A stretch of DNA of 64,000 nucleotides, taken from NCBI GenBank assembly GCA_965153355.1, contig OZ231127.1, forward strand, positions 60,884,001 to 60,948,000. Direction: 5' to 3'. Below the pieces are notes generated by a model that was given only the letters and a program-made list of their open reading frames with translations, did not search any database and was not told the origin of the DNA. Made by a program: the position numbers and the translations under genes. Positions 37,270 to 47,564 of the stretch are shown here, one piece after another. The DNA comes from Flaccisagitta enflata (taxonomy: Eukaryota > Chaetognatha > Sagittoidea > Aphragmophora). Each line of letters opens with the position of its first letter. The first letter of the stretch is position 1.

Positions 37270-37577
37270 CAAGCCCGACCGGGCAAAGATGCGTCCGGAC
37301 TGTGTCTCTGCGTGTATTGATCATGTGACATATACGGAGAGACAGATGGACGAACAGACGGGTGAAATGATTGAGTAATAGAGGAGGCTCTCAAAACATG
37401 CTGGTTGATCATTTGTTTCAGTGTAGGATCTCACCGTGGCCAAAAACAGCCGAGAAACGCGGTTTTTGCACAGGCGTAACGGACCGACGGACGGACGGAC
37501 GGACCGACCGACGGACCGACGGACCGACGGACGGACGGACAAACCCTCTTATAGAGATGCGAGGACGCATCTAAAAA
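37270..37577 (-). mobile_element. Family B element
   Basis: CAAGCCCGACCGGGCAAAGA, TGCGTCCGGACTGTGTCTC, CGTGTATTGATCATGTGACA, AAAACAGCCGAGAAACGCGG box, GGAC/GACC array, CCTCTTATAGAG, hairpin AGATGCGAGGACGCATCT, then AAAA. About 305 bp. Confidence 0.75.
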
Positions 37578-37698
37578 CATGTCAATAGCGGAAGGATAAA
37601 GAAACTGTCGTATGTTGGACGCATGGACGATGGACGCACTCGGCATGTTAAAGAGATGCGAGATCTCATCTAATAAGTAAGAAAATGTGGAGAAAACA

Positions 37699-37933
37699 AA
37701 GCCGGATACACGACCAATAGGTAGTCGCTGGTGGGTGGGCAGGGGCAGCAAAGCGTATTGGCATGGGCTGTATGTGGGTTGGCGGGGGCTGTAATGTGAC
37801 TGGGCGGGCGCAATAATGCTCAAAAATCGCCATTTCAGCCGATTTCGCATCATCCAAATTTTCGCGTTCCGGACAGACAGACCTACCAAGGGACACACCC
37901 TCTTAAAGAGTCGCTTAGCCAGCGGCTAAAAAG
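37699..37933 (-). mobile_element. Family A element, CTGG subfamily
   Basis: AAGCCGGATACACGACCAAT, AGTCGCTGGTGGGTGGGCAG, GGACAGACAGACC units, CCCTCTTAAAGAG, hairpin AGTCGCTTAGCCAGCGGCT, then AAAA. The distal word AGTCGCTGG matches the hairpin arm, differing from the TCGCG copies in both places. Confidence 0.7.
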
Positions 37934-38032
37934 GGTGAAGCTTGTCACGATTCACGAGGCGAAGACGGAGACGCTCTCTGCCTATTTATCTCTCATAAAC
38001 GCTATTTTATGCCCTCGTTTTTTTTTTGTTTT

Positions 38033-38325
38033 TAGATGCGTCCGTCAGGAACGCATCTCTATAAGAGGGTCTGTCCGTCCGTCGGTTGGTCGGTCGGTCG
38101 GTCCGTCCGTCGGTCCGTCACGCCTGTGCGAAAACCGCGTTTCTCGGCTGTTTTTGGCCACAGTGATATCCTACACTGAAACTAAAGATCAACCAACATG
38201 TTTTTAGAGTCATTCCACCAGTCTGTTCGTCCATCTGTCTGTCCATACATATATGTCACATGATCAATACACGCTGAGACACAGCCCGGACGCATCTTTG
38301 CCCGGTCGGGCTTGTTTTTTTCTTT
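38033..38325 (+). mobile_element. Family B element, plus-strand copy
   Basis: Hairpin AGATGCGTCCGTCAGGAACG, CATCTCTATAAGAGGG, (GGTC/GTCC)n, AAAACCGCGTTTCTCGGCTG box, TGTCACATGATCAATACACG, GGACGCATCTTTGCCCGGTC, GGGCTTG end. It is the mirror of 37270-37577. Confidence 0.8.
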
Positions 38326-38424
38326 TTTGTCTCATGTAACTTGACCCAACAAGTTACTTCATCTGTCGGTTGGTCCATCTGTAGGTCCGTCCATTACAAC
38401 GTCCATCCATCGACCTGGCATAAA

Positions 38425-38480
38425 TTCCCTTTAAGGGCAGCACCCCTAAAGGACCAATGTCCAGTAGGACACGGGGGGGG
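38425..38480 (-). mobile_element. Family C end fragment
   Basis: AAGGGCAGCACCCCTAAAGG, ACCAATGTCCAGTAGGACAC then a G-run. Confidence 0.45.
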
Positions 38481-38690
38481 GGAGGGGGATTTCTAGCTGT
38501 TTATCAGTGAATGAAATGAAAACAAGATTTATTCCCTCCTTGGGGCAAAATGGTTACACGGCAGCGCAAAAGTCAAGCAGGGAAGGGGGGATTACACTTA
38601 AGCCGGGGCTTCCAACAATGATTTAAGATCAAAAACGGCGTTCCTGTTTTGGACAACGTATCCTGGGCAATCCCCATAAAATAAGAAATC

Positions 38691-39019
38691 CAGGGGTGTA
38701 TAAAGTTGAGTATTCCCCCCCCCCGGTGGGGGGGGGGGGGAATAAAATCAAAGGGTTTGGAGATGGGGAAGAAAATCAATAGTTTGAAAAAAAAGAAAAA
38801 AGAAAATTTTTGAAGATCTAATTTTTTTAGTAGTACTAAAAGGTAAAATACAATTACTACAATACAATTTAACACTATTTAAACCTAAAATATACTCTTT
38901 TATAGCTTTGAGGGGAAGAAAATCAAAGATTTTGTAACGCGACGCGACGCGTTGCGGGGAAGAAAATCAAAGCCAGGGGGGGAATAAAATCAAAAGCCGC
39001 TCAACTATATACACCCCTG
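38691..39019. mobile_element. MITE with CAGGGGTGTATA ends
   Basis: Left CAGGGGTGTATAAAGTTGAG, right CTCAACTATATACACCCCTG. GGGGAAGAAAATCAAAG recurs internally. hAT-like by its CAGGGG ends; the flanking duplication is imperfect (AAGAAATC and TAGAAATC, shifted). Confidence 0.65.
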
Positions 39020-39382
39020 ATTAGAAATCCAGTACAAAAATTTTGTACAAACAAAGAAAATAGTCATAAATTCCGAAAGAGCGATAAGCCATCTGTAATA
39101 GGAGGGTCAAATGTGGTCAAATTTCAGAAGGCCTCAGCCAACTAACCATACACGCTATGTATTTAAAAAGGAATTGAGGCAAGCGGAGATCGGCATCAGG
39201 AAAGAAAACGCGCACGGCAACACTATAGAGTTTCAATCGGCGTAAAATCGAGTTTCAAATACTTTACCATTGTGTCGCTTTGCGGGTTTCTTAATCAAAT
39301 ACCGACCTCTGCTTGTCTGATTTACTGCCCAAATGCCGCTTAGCGAAGGAATTTTAAATTTTGAGTCAAATTCACCCTTCAG
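39020..39382. other. Unassigned sequence
   Basis: No repeat or exon recognised before the weak exon candidate at 39383. Confidence 0.35.
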
Positions 39383-39580
39383 GTAGCCGCCCTAACCGGT
39401 AAGGATACCGGCAAAACGAGCGAAAAAGTCTTTCGCTTCCAGACTCTATTGAGAGCCAATGACACCGTCGTACGCAAACGTGGCCATTCCATCTTCCTCG
39501 GGCGTCTTGGCATGCCCCAAAGGCCTCCCTGGGCGAATTTCCAGCGTCCCAGAAAATGCCTCCTGGCATTGTTTTGCAAG
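39383..39580 (+). CDS. Weak candidate exon, unknown product
   Basis: After acceptor tcacccttcag one frame is open: VAALTGKDTGKTSEKVFRFQ, TLLRANDTVVRKRGHSIFLG, RLGMPQRPPWANFQRPRKCL, LALFCK, with only a poor donor (AAG|gttgtc). GC-rich codons and the acceptor favour coding; there is no family resemblance. It is in phase with the C-terminal exon at 40383 if that donor is used. Confidence 0.25.
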
Positions 39581-40034
39581 GTTGTCTTCTTTTCCAGCAG
39601 TCATGAGTCCCAGGAATCAGGCCCAGCCCTTGTCTGTTTCAATTGTCTGTCCAGTCCAGTTATGAGGCCCTCCTTGTTTTTCTTTTCTCTTTTTTTCCCT
39701 TTAGTCTAGAAATCTAAACATTGCCAAGAAAAAAGTTAACAGACCATGAGCTGGTTTGGTGGTAAAGTGTTGCTGATTAAGATAGCTTGATTCTCCATAG
39801 CACTTATCATTCAGTATGATTGTTGTCGTTTTTGTAGGAAATGCCCCAAGTTTCCTGGGGGCGCTGCCGAAGCAGTCACGGGTAAAACCGCGAGGCGGTG
39901 CATCCGCCCATCCATCCATACTTCGTCTTCGATACATCCGTCCTGCTCTGCAGCTTCTCAAGCCTCATAACATGGGAAATTAACCCCCAAAAAATGAGAA
40001 CTCTCATTAAATAATGTGGAATAAAAATATGAAT

Positions 40035-40206
40035 AAAGCCGGATACACGGCTACCCTAGTCGCGTGCGGGTGGGCAGGAGCAGTGCTGGAGTAGGTCACT
40101 GGTCATCTGGGCAGGAGCCGTATGCTCACCGATCAAACGACCAACCGACGGACCGACTGACGGACCGACATAGCGGGGTGTAGAGTCGCGTAGCACGCAA
40201 CTAAAA
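40035..40206 (-). mobile_element. Family A element
   Basis: AAGCCGGATACACGGCTACC, AGTCGCGTGCGGGTGGGCAG, GACGGACC units, GGGGTGTAGAGTCGCG, hairpin TCGCGTAGCACGCAACT, then AAAA. One mismatch has arisen in the hairpin arm. Confidence 0.75.
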
Positions 40207-40382
40207 AGTAAGTAGAAATGTGAAATTCCCATAGCATGGAAAATCGACAGGAAAATGAAAAAACGCAAAAATTTTGATCGGGTGAAATGGAAATACATAA
40301 AAAAGTAACAACTTTTCTAAGGAGATATAAAGGAATTTGGTATCATTTTATGTAAGACCCAATCTAACATGTCTGTCTCTAG

Positions 40383-40484
40383 GCAAAGGAAACAGCTGCG
40401 TCATTATCCGATGCTCTCAAAGATGGCAAAACTGAAGAAGGGCGTCATGAACGTATTAAGTTTTTGTTGAAGAATGGCTTCTAA
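40383..40484 (+). CDS. C-terminal exon of an unidentified plus-strand gene
   Basis: Strong acceptor (catgtctgtctctag) then 33 codons and TAA: AKETAASLSDALKDGKTEEG, RHERIKFLLKNGF. Amphipathic and Lys/Glu-rich with balanced codons, it looks like the end of a real protein, but I cannot name it. Upstream exons are not established; 39383-39580 is one option. Confidence 0.5.
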   Translation, partial: AKETAASLSDALKDGKTEEGRHERIKFLLKNGF

Positions 40485-40517
40485 ACTACGTATCCCAGCT
40501 TTATTGGACCTACTTTT

Positions 40518-40640
40518 TAGATGCTCTCTAAGCTATATAAGAGGGTCCGTCCGTCCGTCCATCCGTCGGTTTGTTGGTCAATCTGTTCAGGCACATAAAA
40601 AATCACGCGGAAAACGCATAACGTTGCCCATTTTGGCCAA
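40518..40640 (+). mobile_element. Family B fragment (hairpin side)
   Basis: TTAGATGCTCTCTAAGC, TATATAAGAGGGTCCGTCCG and CGGAAAACGCATAACG box. Distal end missing. Confidence 0.5.
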
Positions 40641-40671
40641 GTTGCCAGTGTATGGTTAGATTTACTTACTA

Positions 40672-41275
40672 CCTACTATCTTGGAAAAAAGTTTGGAAGC
40701 ACTTTGAGCTTGTAGTATGTTTTCCCCCTGATGCACTCAAAACTCATATACCTGATAGTTTTTAGTTATTTTGATATTCATACTGACTAGAACAAAAAAG
40801 AAAAACAATCTTCAATCCAATTAAGGAACCGCGAGTTTGGTTTGTTTATCACAATTAAGAGGTGGTGTGGTAAAAAATGGTACATTTTGGTCATTTTGGC
40901 TGCAAAACTGGGCTTCTTCCTTTTTGAAATTTGACTGAAAATCCATGAGATTATAAAACTAGAGCTCAAGAGCTAACCAGTGGTGCAATCCACATGTTGT
41001 TATCATATTTAGGTAAAATTTGAGAGCAATTCAAATATAAAGGGGTAGGAGAAAAAATCCATATTTTTTTTCTAATTTTGAAAGTACATCATCAACTTCA
41101 AACTAATGGCATTTCTCAACGGTTTAATGCACAGAGACGAGATTGCACTCAGATTATAGATTTTTCAACGTAGATTAAAATGCTCATAAATTTTCCTTAT
41201 TTATCTTAACGAGAAGTTGAGAAATCCCTCTTTAAAGGTGCTTCCAAACATATTTCCTGGATAGTAGGATATAAA
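40672..41275. mobile_element. Foldback element with decayed arms
   Basis: TACTATCTTGGAAAAAAGTT, TGGAAGCAC at the left is inverted at about 41240-41268 (GTGCTTCCAAACATATTTCC, TGGATAGTA). 41276-42073 beyond it is AT-rich, with another GGTAGTAGATACC end near 41822 that may belong to the same element. Confidence 0.5.
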
Positions 41276-42073
41276 TATATAGCATCAACCAAGGGATAAT
41301 TTGATTTTTCTTCCTAAAATCACATGAAACATCCGCTGACAGTATCTGTATTTCATATAACCTTTTTCATAACTAAATTATCCAATTCTCTCTCTGGGAG
41401 GCAATTTGTAAACCATTTTTTACATATAATCATATTGCTGTTCCACTGCTTTTGATGAACAATTGTAGACCAATCATTTTGAAGATATGCTTTTACGTTT
41501 TTTCTTGTCATTTCTAAACGGCGCTCATCTTGTAGATTTAGTTTTCTTTTTTTTAAAACTCTAGCATTTCTGAGAGCCAAGATAATCAAATTTAAAGGTG
41601 TCTCTAATTCACTCTCATTCTTAATTAATCAATTTTTTTGCAAATTTCGAAATGGCTGTTTTCACTCTTTTTGTTGCCCTTCTTAAACGAATAAAGGCAC
41701 AGGTACCAGGTGGACTCATCTTAAAGATTTTTCTATGTAGACTAATTTTTTTTTAAAGTATCTAGCGTTTCGTGAAGCGGAGATATTTAAAGTAGAAGTT
41801 GATGCCATATTTATTTCCTAGGTAGTAGATACCACGGTATCAGCCAGTTCGTCGGTCTATAAATCTAACTAATGCGATTTTGACATTATAGCCCCTCTGA
41901 GGACATTATGGTCAGCACGTGCGGACGGCAGTTACGATTAACCGGCCGTTTCCCTTCCTCTGCCATCATTTAAAGACTGGTTATGAGTAATCTGTAAGAT
42001 TATTATCATTATTCGTCTCAAATCATTTTGAAACAACTTTTCATTTAGCATCTTTCACGCCTTATCTATAAAC

Positions 42074-42393
42074 AAGCCCAGTCGGGAAACGATGCGTCCG
42101 GGCTGTGTCTCAGCGTGTATTGATCATGCGACATAGGCTCCAAAGGCTCTCATCCTTAAGTAAAGTAGGGTTGAGTGGTAATGTTGTCCAACTTTCATAT
42201 GTATGGAGAGACAGATGGACGAACAGCTAACAGACGGGTGAAAAGACTCAAAACAGGTTGGTTGATCATTTGTTTCACCTTGGCCAAAAACAGCCGAGAA
42301 ACGCGTTTTTTGCACAGGCGTAACGGACGGACCGACGGACCGACGGACAGACCCTCTTATAGAGATGCGTTCCTGACGGACGCATCTAAAAAG
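42074..42393 (-). mobile_element. Family B element
   Basis: CAAGCCCAGTCGGGAAACGA, TGCGTCCGGGCTGTGTCTC, CGTGTATTGATCATGCGACA, AACAGCCGAGAAACGCG, GACGGACC units, CCCTCTTATAGAG, hairpin AGATGCGTTCCTGACGGACG, CATCT then AAAA. Confidence 0.75.
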
Positions 42394-42630
42394 ATGAATA
42401 GAAATAACCGTGAATTATCCTATTATTTTTTCGGCGCTGTTCCGGTGAAATGCGTGAGGAAAAAGAATTGAGAGAAAAAGAAAACTCTTTGGACGTCAAA
42501 TGTCGAGTGCGTGAAAAACTAGAATCTGTGAACATGGAACAACAACAACAACGACGACGACGATGACAACGACACGATGAAGTGGCGCCTTATTTGTCTC
42601 ATTGCGCGCCGTCGACGCGAAAACGGCGAC

Positions 42631-42633
<3 letters not shown>

Positions 42634-42709
<76 letters not shown>

Positions 42710-42755
42710 GTCTCACTCTCACTCTCACTCTCTCTCTCTGTCTCTCTCTCTCCTA
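42634..42755. repeat. (CT)n microsatellite
   Basis: CT run with TGTCTCTC and CACTCT variants at its right side. Confidence 0.95.
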
Positions 42756-43040
42756 AATCACGTGGCGCCTCGTCTTTTGAACGAGGAGGGCATTCAAGGC
42801 CGAATCCTCCTTTGAAAATGAAGGCAATAAGCTCCCTAACCACTCAAGGCAGAATCGGACTTGAGTGGTTTTCAAACCTAAGTGCCCCTTATAACTAGGT
42901 TGGTTTGTAGATTAACTTCAAAAACAAAGTTTTTTTGGGCCTAATTTAGATCTAATTTGAATCAAACTTGATTTTTTTTATGTCATCTCTTCATACAATC
43001 TATAATTTTAATTTTGTGAAAATCTTGAGTTAAAAATTCC

Positions 43041-43318
43041 TCAAAAATGGTCTAATGGTTAGAACACTTGCCTTCAGAAATGAAGGTCAAGGGTTCGAAT
43101 CTAGGACGGGCATGAAGGTAACACAGGAGTTTGAGGGAGCGCTTAAAACGCTGAGTCAGTCCCAAGCCCGACAACTGTGTTGACTTACTATGCTGATGTA
43201 AAACAAATTGTATATCTCTGCTCATCGCATTCATTAAATGGTTCCTACGTCAGACTCAAAGCCAGTCACAGACTGGGGTATCTGCTAGGACACCAAAAAA
43301 GTATCCAATGGAACAAAT
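43041..43318 (+). mobile_element. tRNA-derived SINE, copy 1
   Basis: The head carries Pol III boxes: A-box-like TGGTCTAATGGTTAGAACAC and B box GGGTTCGAATCTAGG, with the D-arm and T-arm spacing of a tRNA (Glu/Lys-like). A tail of about 200 bp (CAGACTCAAAGCCAGTCACA, GACTGGGGTATCTGCTAGGA) follows. It is not a functional tRNA, because the acceptor stem is not closed. Confidence 0.75.
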
Positions 43319-43339
43319 CATCAGCCTCTAGTAAGTCAG

Positions 43340-43612
43340 CCTTCATGGTCTAATGGTTAGAACACTTGCCTTCAAAAATGAAGGTCAAGGGTTCGAATCC
43401 AGGACGGGCATGAAGGTAACACAGGAGTTTGAGAGAGCGCTTAAAACGCTGAGTCGGTCCCAAGCCCGACAACTGTGGTGACTTACTATGCTGATTTAAA
43501 ACAAATTGTATATCTCTGCTCATCGCATTCATTAAATGGTTCCTTCGTCAGACTCAAAGCCAGTCACAGACTGGGATATGTGCTAGGACACCAAAAAAGT
43601 ATCAAAAAAAAA
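43340..43612 (+). mobile_element. tRNA-derived SINE, copy 2
   Basis: Same head (CATGGTCTAATGGTTAGAAC, GGTTCGAATCCAGG) and tail as copy 1, over 90% identical by eye, ending ACACCAAAAAAGTATC plus an A-run. The two copies are head-to-tail, about 300 bp apart. Confidence 0.75.
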
Positions 43613-43719
43613 ATAATATCATTCATTTTTTCAAAAATCATTTTTCTTAAATTCTAAAAACACTAAAACACGAAATGACAGATGTAGATTTTTTTTACAT
43701 TCTTAGATTATTATTCATA

Positions 43720-43895
43720 ACAAGGCCGGATACACGGCCAATACCAGTCGCGGACGGGTGGGCAGGGGCGGAAATGCGCGTTTTCACACTTTCAAACTCG
43801 ATCACCACGGACCAACCAACCAACCAACCGACCGACGGACGGACGGACGGACGGACGGACAAAGCCTCTTATAGAGTCGCTAGTCCGCGACTAAT
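43720..43895 (-). mobile_element. Family A element, GGAC subfamily
   Basis: CAAGGCCGGATACACGGCCA, AGTCGCGGACGGGTGGGCAG, ACTCGATCACC box, (GGAC)n, CCTCTTATAGAG, hairpin AGTCGCTAGTCCGCGACT, then AATA. The distal word AGTCGCGGAC equals the complement of the hairpin's last arm. Confidence 0.8.
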
Positions 43896-45088
43896 AAATT
43901 GTATTATTCTTACATAGAATTTCAATATTCTTTTAATTAAAACGGGGTTTTAAAAAAAGGGGAAGTAAAAAATGAATTCAGAATAAAAGAAAAAAATGAT
44001 AAATCATTCTTTTTCATTGATACAGTAAACCAAGCTTTTAGAATTCCCATGAGTGAGTAAAAACAAAAGCCACTCCAGTTATAATTGAAAATGAAGGATG
44101 TCAAATTTCATTCCACTCAAGTTCGAATCTGACTATAGTGGTTTAGGTGTTAACTCTAGTCCGAAATTTGGCCTAAAATGGTTCAAACGTCTCTTCGGCG
44201 TTTTAAGACATTTAAGCCATGGGCAAAGACACAAACCCCTAGCGCCTAAAAGTGTGACAAGACCAGAGTCTAGGGGTACAGCGCAATGGGCTAGAGCGGA
44301 AATATTGAGCATAGTTGTGCGCCAGAAATCGAGCAATGGGCGAAGAAGCTATGGGTATTGGGTAAAGATGCAAGTCATGGCTAACGTTACGCTCACTGAT
44401 ACACATTTATCATGGTTAAAAATTACCATGAGCATAGATCCCCCACCCAATCACACCCTATCTGGTGAAGAGCATAGATTCGAAGGAAGTGCGCTTGGAA
44501 TGTTACGATCATAATTTTTATGTTCATCTTAAATGGAACATTTCACATCTTATGAGCATCTCCATCAACGATGTCTGATTAACTTAATACATTAAGTCTT
44601 GATGTACATGAAATGCTATCAATGCCCTCGATCAATCTCTGTCCTTTTGAATAGAGAGATTTTCTTTTACAGTCTTGTCTAGTTCAGCCTTTATCCTTCG
44701 TGCATATCAATCAGCTAATGAAATTAAAGGCACCCCTCGCGTGACGAGTAAAGAAAAGAAAAGTGAACCCATCAAAGAAAAAAAACATTTTTTGATTGTA
44801 GAGCGTAATTCATCCATTCACATTTCACCATGGAATGAATCTGTCTGAGGTAGGACGCGAAAATTTTATCATCCCAACTTCACTTATACGAGATACAGTG
44901 CGATCCAGAGCGTTTGTCACTTGCATGTCACTCGTAATCTCACTTTCTACAGCATTCATCGTGACTGAAGAGAAACATCCATTTCCTGTTTTTTTTTTGA
45001 CCAATAGTCAAATAATTAAAAACCATAAGAAATCCTAAACAAATCCAAGGGTTGCATTTCATAGATGTCGTTTTCGTAGATGGTTTTT
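43896..45088. other. Intergenic sequence with one unsupported ORF
   Basis: A 138-codon plus-strand ORF at 44098-44514 (MSNFIPLKFESDYSGLGVNS) has no recognisable domain, and its codon use looks random. GTTCGAATC near 44120 could be a SINE remnant. Otherwise featureless. Confidence 0.35.
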
Positions 45089-45313
45089 AGTCGCTGGCTA
45101 AGCGACTCTATATATAAGAGACTGTGGAAGGAAGGAAGGTAACGGTAAATATCGGATGACGCGAAATCTGCTGAAATACTGATTTCTGAGCAACACGGCC
45201 GCTGCCCAGCCACGTTACAGCTCCGCCCACCTTCAGACAGCCCCTGCTCAACCGCATTAATGCCCCTGCTCACCCGCCAGCGACTACTTTTTGTCCGTGT
45301 ATCCGGCCTTGTT
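45089..45313 (+). mobile_element. Family A element, CTGG subfamily, plus-strand copy
   Basis: Hairpin AGTCGCTGGCTAAGCGACT, CTATATATAAGAG, a GGAAGGAAGGAAGG array in place of GGTC, CTGCTCACCCGCCAGCGACT, TTGTCCGTGTATCCGGCC, TTG end. The distal GCCAGCGACT matches its own hairpin, not the TCGCG subfamily. Confidence 0.75.
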
Positions 45314-45349
45314 GCAGTAATGTTGACTAACTTTCATAATACCATCTTC

Positions 45350-45570
45350 ACAAATAAGACTTTTACACTTGGAATCAAGCATCAACTTTGGAAGAGTGTT
45401 GTTTCCTTAGAAATAAAGCTACTGAACCCAGATTGGTCGCATTTAAACAAGTAAAAACAACTCTTTAAAGTGGGACTAATTTGGTCGTCCAAGCTTTATT
45501 CGTTTACAACCAGAACTCTTCCACAGTTGATGCTTGTTTTACTTTTAGGTGTAAAGATTTCTATTGTGAG
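45350..45570. mobile_element. Foldback element, about 220 bp
   Basis: TTACACTTGGAATCAAGCAT, CAACTTTGGAAGAGTG at the left is inverted as AACTCTTCCACAGTTGATGC, TTTACTTTTAGGTGTAA at the right. Confidence 0.6.
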
Positions 45571-45703
45571 GATAGTAGTGAGACACTATTATAAGACAAT
45601 CTGTTTCCTCCTTTACATTTTCATCCTTTGGAGACGAAAGGCGTCGTCATTTGCGTGACTCACCGCTTCTCTATTTCACTTTCTGTTTTACTTTTCTCTT
45701 TTT

Positions 45704-45980
45704 AGATGCGTCCTCGCATCTTTATAAGAGGTCATGTCTGTCCGTTGGTCCGTCACGTTTAAAAACACAAAATCTGAGGCTCTTTCTTCCAAAAAACAGC
45801 ACCAATATACTCTCTCACTCATTCTTTCATTCATTCCTTCATTTGTTCATTCATATAACAAAAACATTCATTCATTGACAACATTTATTTATCAAAAAAC
45901 ATTCATTCCTAAAGATTATTCATTCATAAAAAACGTTCATTCATAGAGGACGCAACGTTGGCCTACTTGGCCTTGTTTCT
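45704..45980 (+). mobile_element. Family A/B hybrid element with a different interior
   Basis: Hairpin AGATGCGTCCTCGCATCT, TTATAAGAGGTCATGTCTGT, GTCCGTTGGTCCGTC, CATTCATTC repeats inside, AGAGGACGCAACGTTGGCC and CTTGGCCTTGTTTC end. The distal GAGGACGCA again complements the hairpin word TGCGTCCTC. Confidence 0.55.
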
Positions 45981-46401
45981 TTTATTGAAAGCCAAAATGA
46001 AAATTTAATAAAATCCCTTTTTCCCCTTAGGTCTCGTGCAATCGAGTTTCAGTTGCGCGTACGTGAGTTTTTAGTTTTTGCTCTTACGTATATTTCGCTG
46101 TTTGGTTGGTAGGGGTGTCAACCACCCGCATTCACTTATTTCCCCCCGCTCCTGCCTCTACCCCGGCCTCTTCCCCCGCCCAAGCTCACGAGGCGGATCC
46201 TACCATGACAATGAAAAACTAAATATCCAGCCTTGTATGAAGGAGATAACTGCCTAAAGGAGAGTTCGCTTTTAGATGTTTTTTTTTCTTTTTTGTTTGT
46301 TTGCTTTCTGACTTTATATCATTACAACCCAGAGAGCAAAATGGAAAAGGTCTGACGTCAACAAGGCAATTTAGCGCCTTTTATGTTGCTTTTACCGGTA
46401 T

Positions 46402-46402
<1 letters not shown>

Positions 46403-46446
<44 letters not shown>

Positions 46447-46457
46447 GGATGAGGATG

Positions 46458-46527
<70 letters not shown>

Positions 46528-46598
46528 CCTTTGATAACGCATTATTACATTTAAGTTATACGGCAGGTGCGACATCGCATGAAACATCATATATCATT

Positions 46599-46664
<66 letters not shown>

Positions 46665-46671
46665 GTCGTCT

Positions 46672-46737
<66 letters not shown>

Positions 46738-46825
46738 TCATCATCATCATCATCATCGTCATCATTGTCATTATCATCATTATGTAATCGTAATTATCAA
46801 TGTCGTCTTCAACATTATCAACATT

Positions 46826-46887
<62 letters not shown>

Positions 46888-46938
46888 TATGTCATCATAA
46901 ATATCAATGTCACCTTCACCAATATTTTTATCATCGTT

Positions 46939-47005
<67 letters not shown>

Positions 47006-47095
47006 ACATCATCATCAGCATCATCATCATCATCATCATCATCATTATTCATAATCATCAATTCATCATCATCATCATCATCATCATCCTTTCTG
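46403..47095. repeat. Cluster of (GAT)n, (CAT)n and (CGT)n arrays
   Basis: GAT at 46403-46526; CAT then CGT then CAT at 46600-46760; CAT again at 46828-46886 and 46938-47090, separated by short repeated spacers (TATGTCATCATAAATATCAATG-like, about 130 bp period). Sense flips from GAT to ATC near 46530. Confidence 0.95.
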
Positions 47096-47564
47096 TCACG
47101 GGTCGTGAGTTATAATGTGATCGTTAAAGCACAGGAGTTTCAATGAAAAATTAAAAAAGAAAAAAAACCGGTACATTTGAATTTCAAAAAAAACAAAAAA
47201 AACAAAATGACAAAATGACAAAATACAAATCAAGAAAATCCGAAACATAAACTCAACATAGTTTTCTTAGGAGGACAAACAAGAAACTCGACAAGAGGAG
47301 CAAAAGCCAAAAGAAAACAAATGTTAACAAGCAAAGGAGATAGGAAACAACTTGTCGAAACAAAAAGAAAACCAGAGATACAAAACACGTTCACGCTCAA
47401 CATTGATTGATTTTTTTGTTTTGTTTTGTTTTGTTTGTTTTTTTGTCTTTTTCATACTTGAAAAAAAAGATAAAACAAGTACCCCAGGGGTTCAATATCA
47501 GTCGCTGATAGGTGGGCAGGGGCGGAAATGCGCGATTTTACACTTTTTTAACAGAAGCCATACG
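47096..47564. other. A-rich intergenic sequence
   Basis: A-rich; a family A scrap (CAGTCGCTGATAGGTGGGCA) at about 47498-47550. Confidence 0.45.

Noticed and set aside
43041-43612. Functional tRNA genes
   Set aside because: A and B boxes are present, but the acceptor stem is not paired and a long conserved body follows; SINE fits better.
44098-44514. 138-codon plus-strand ORF as a gene
   Set aside because: No domain, no promoter or splice support, and random-looking codon use.
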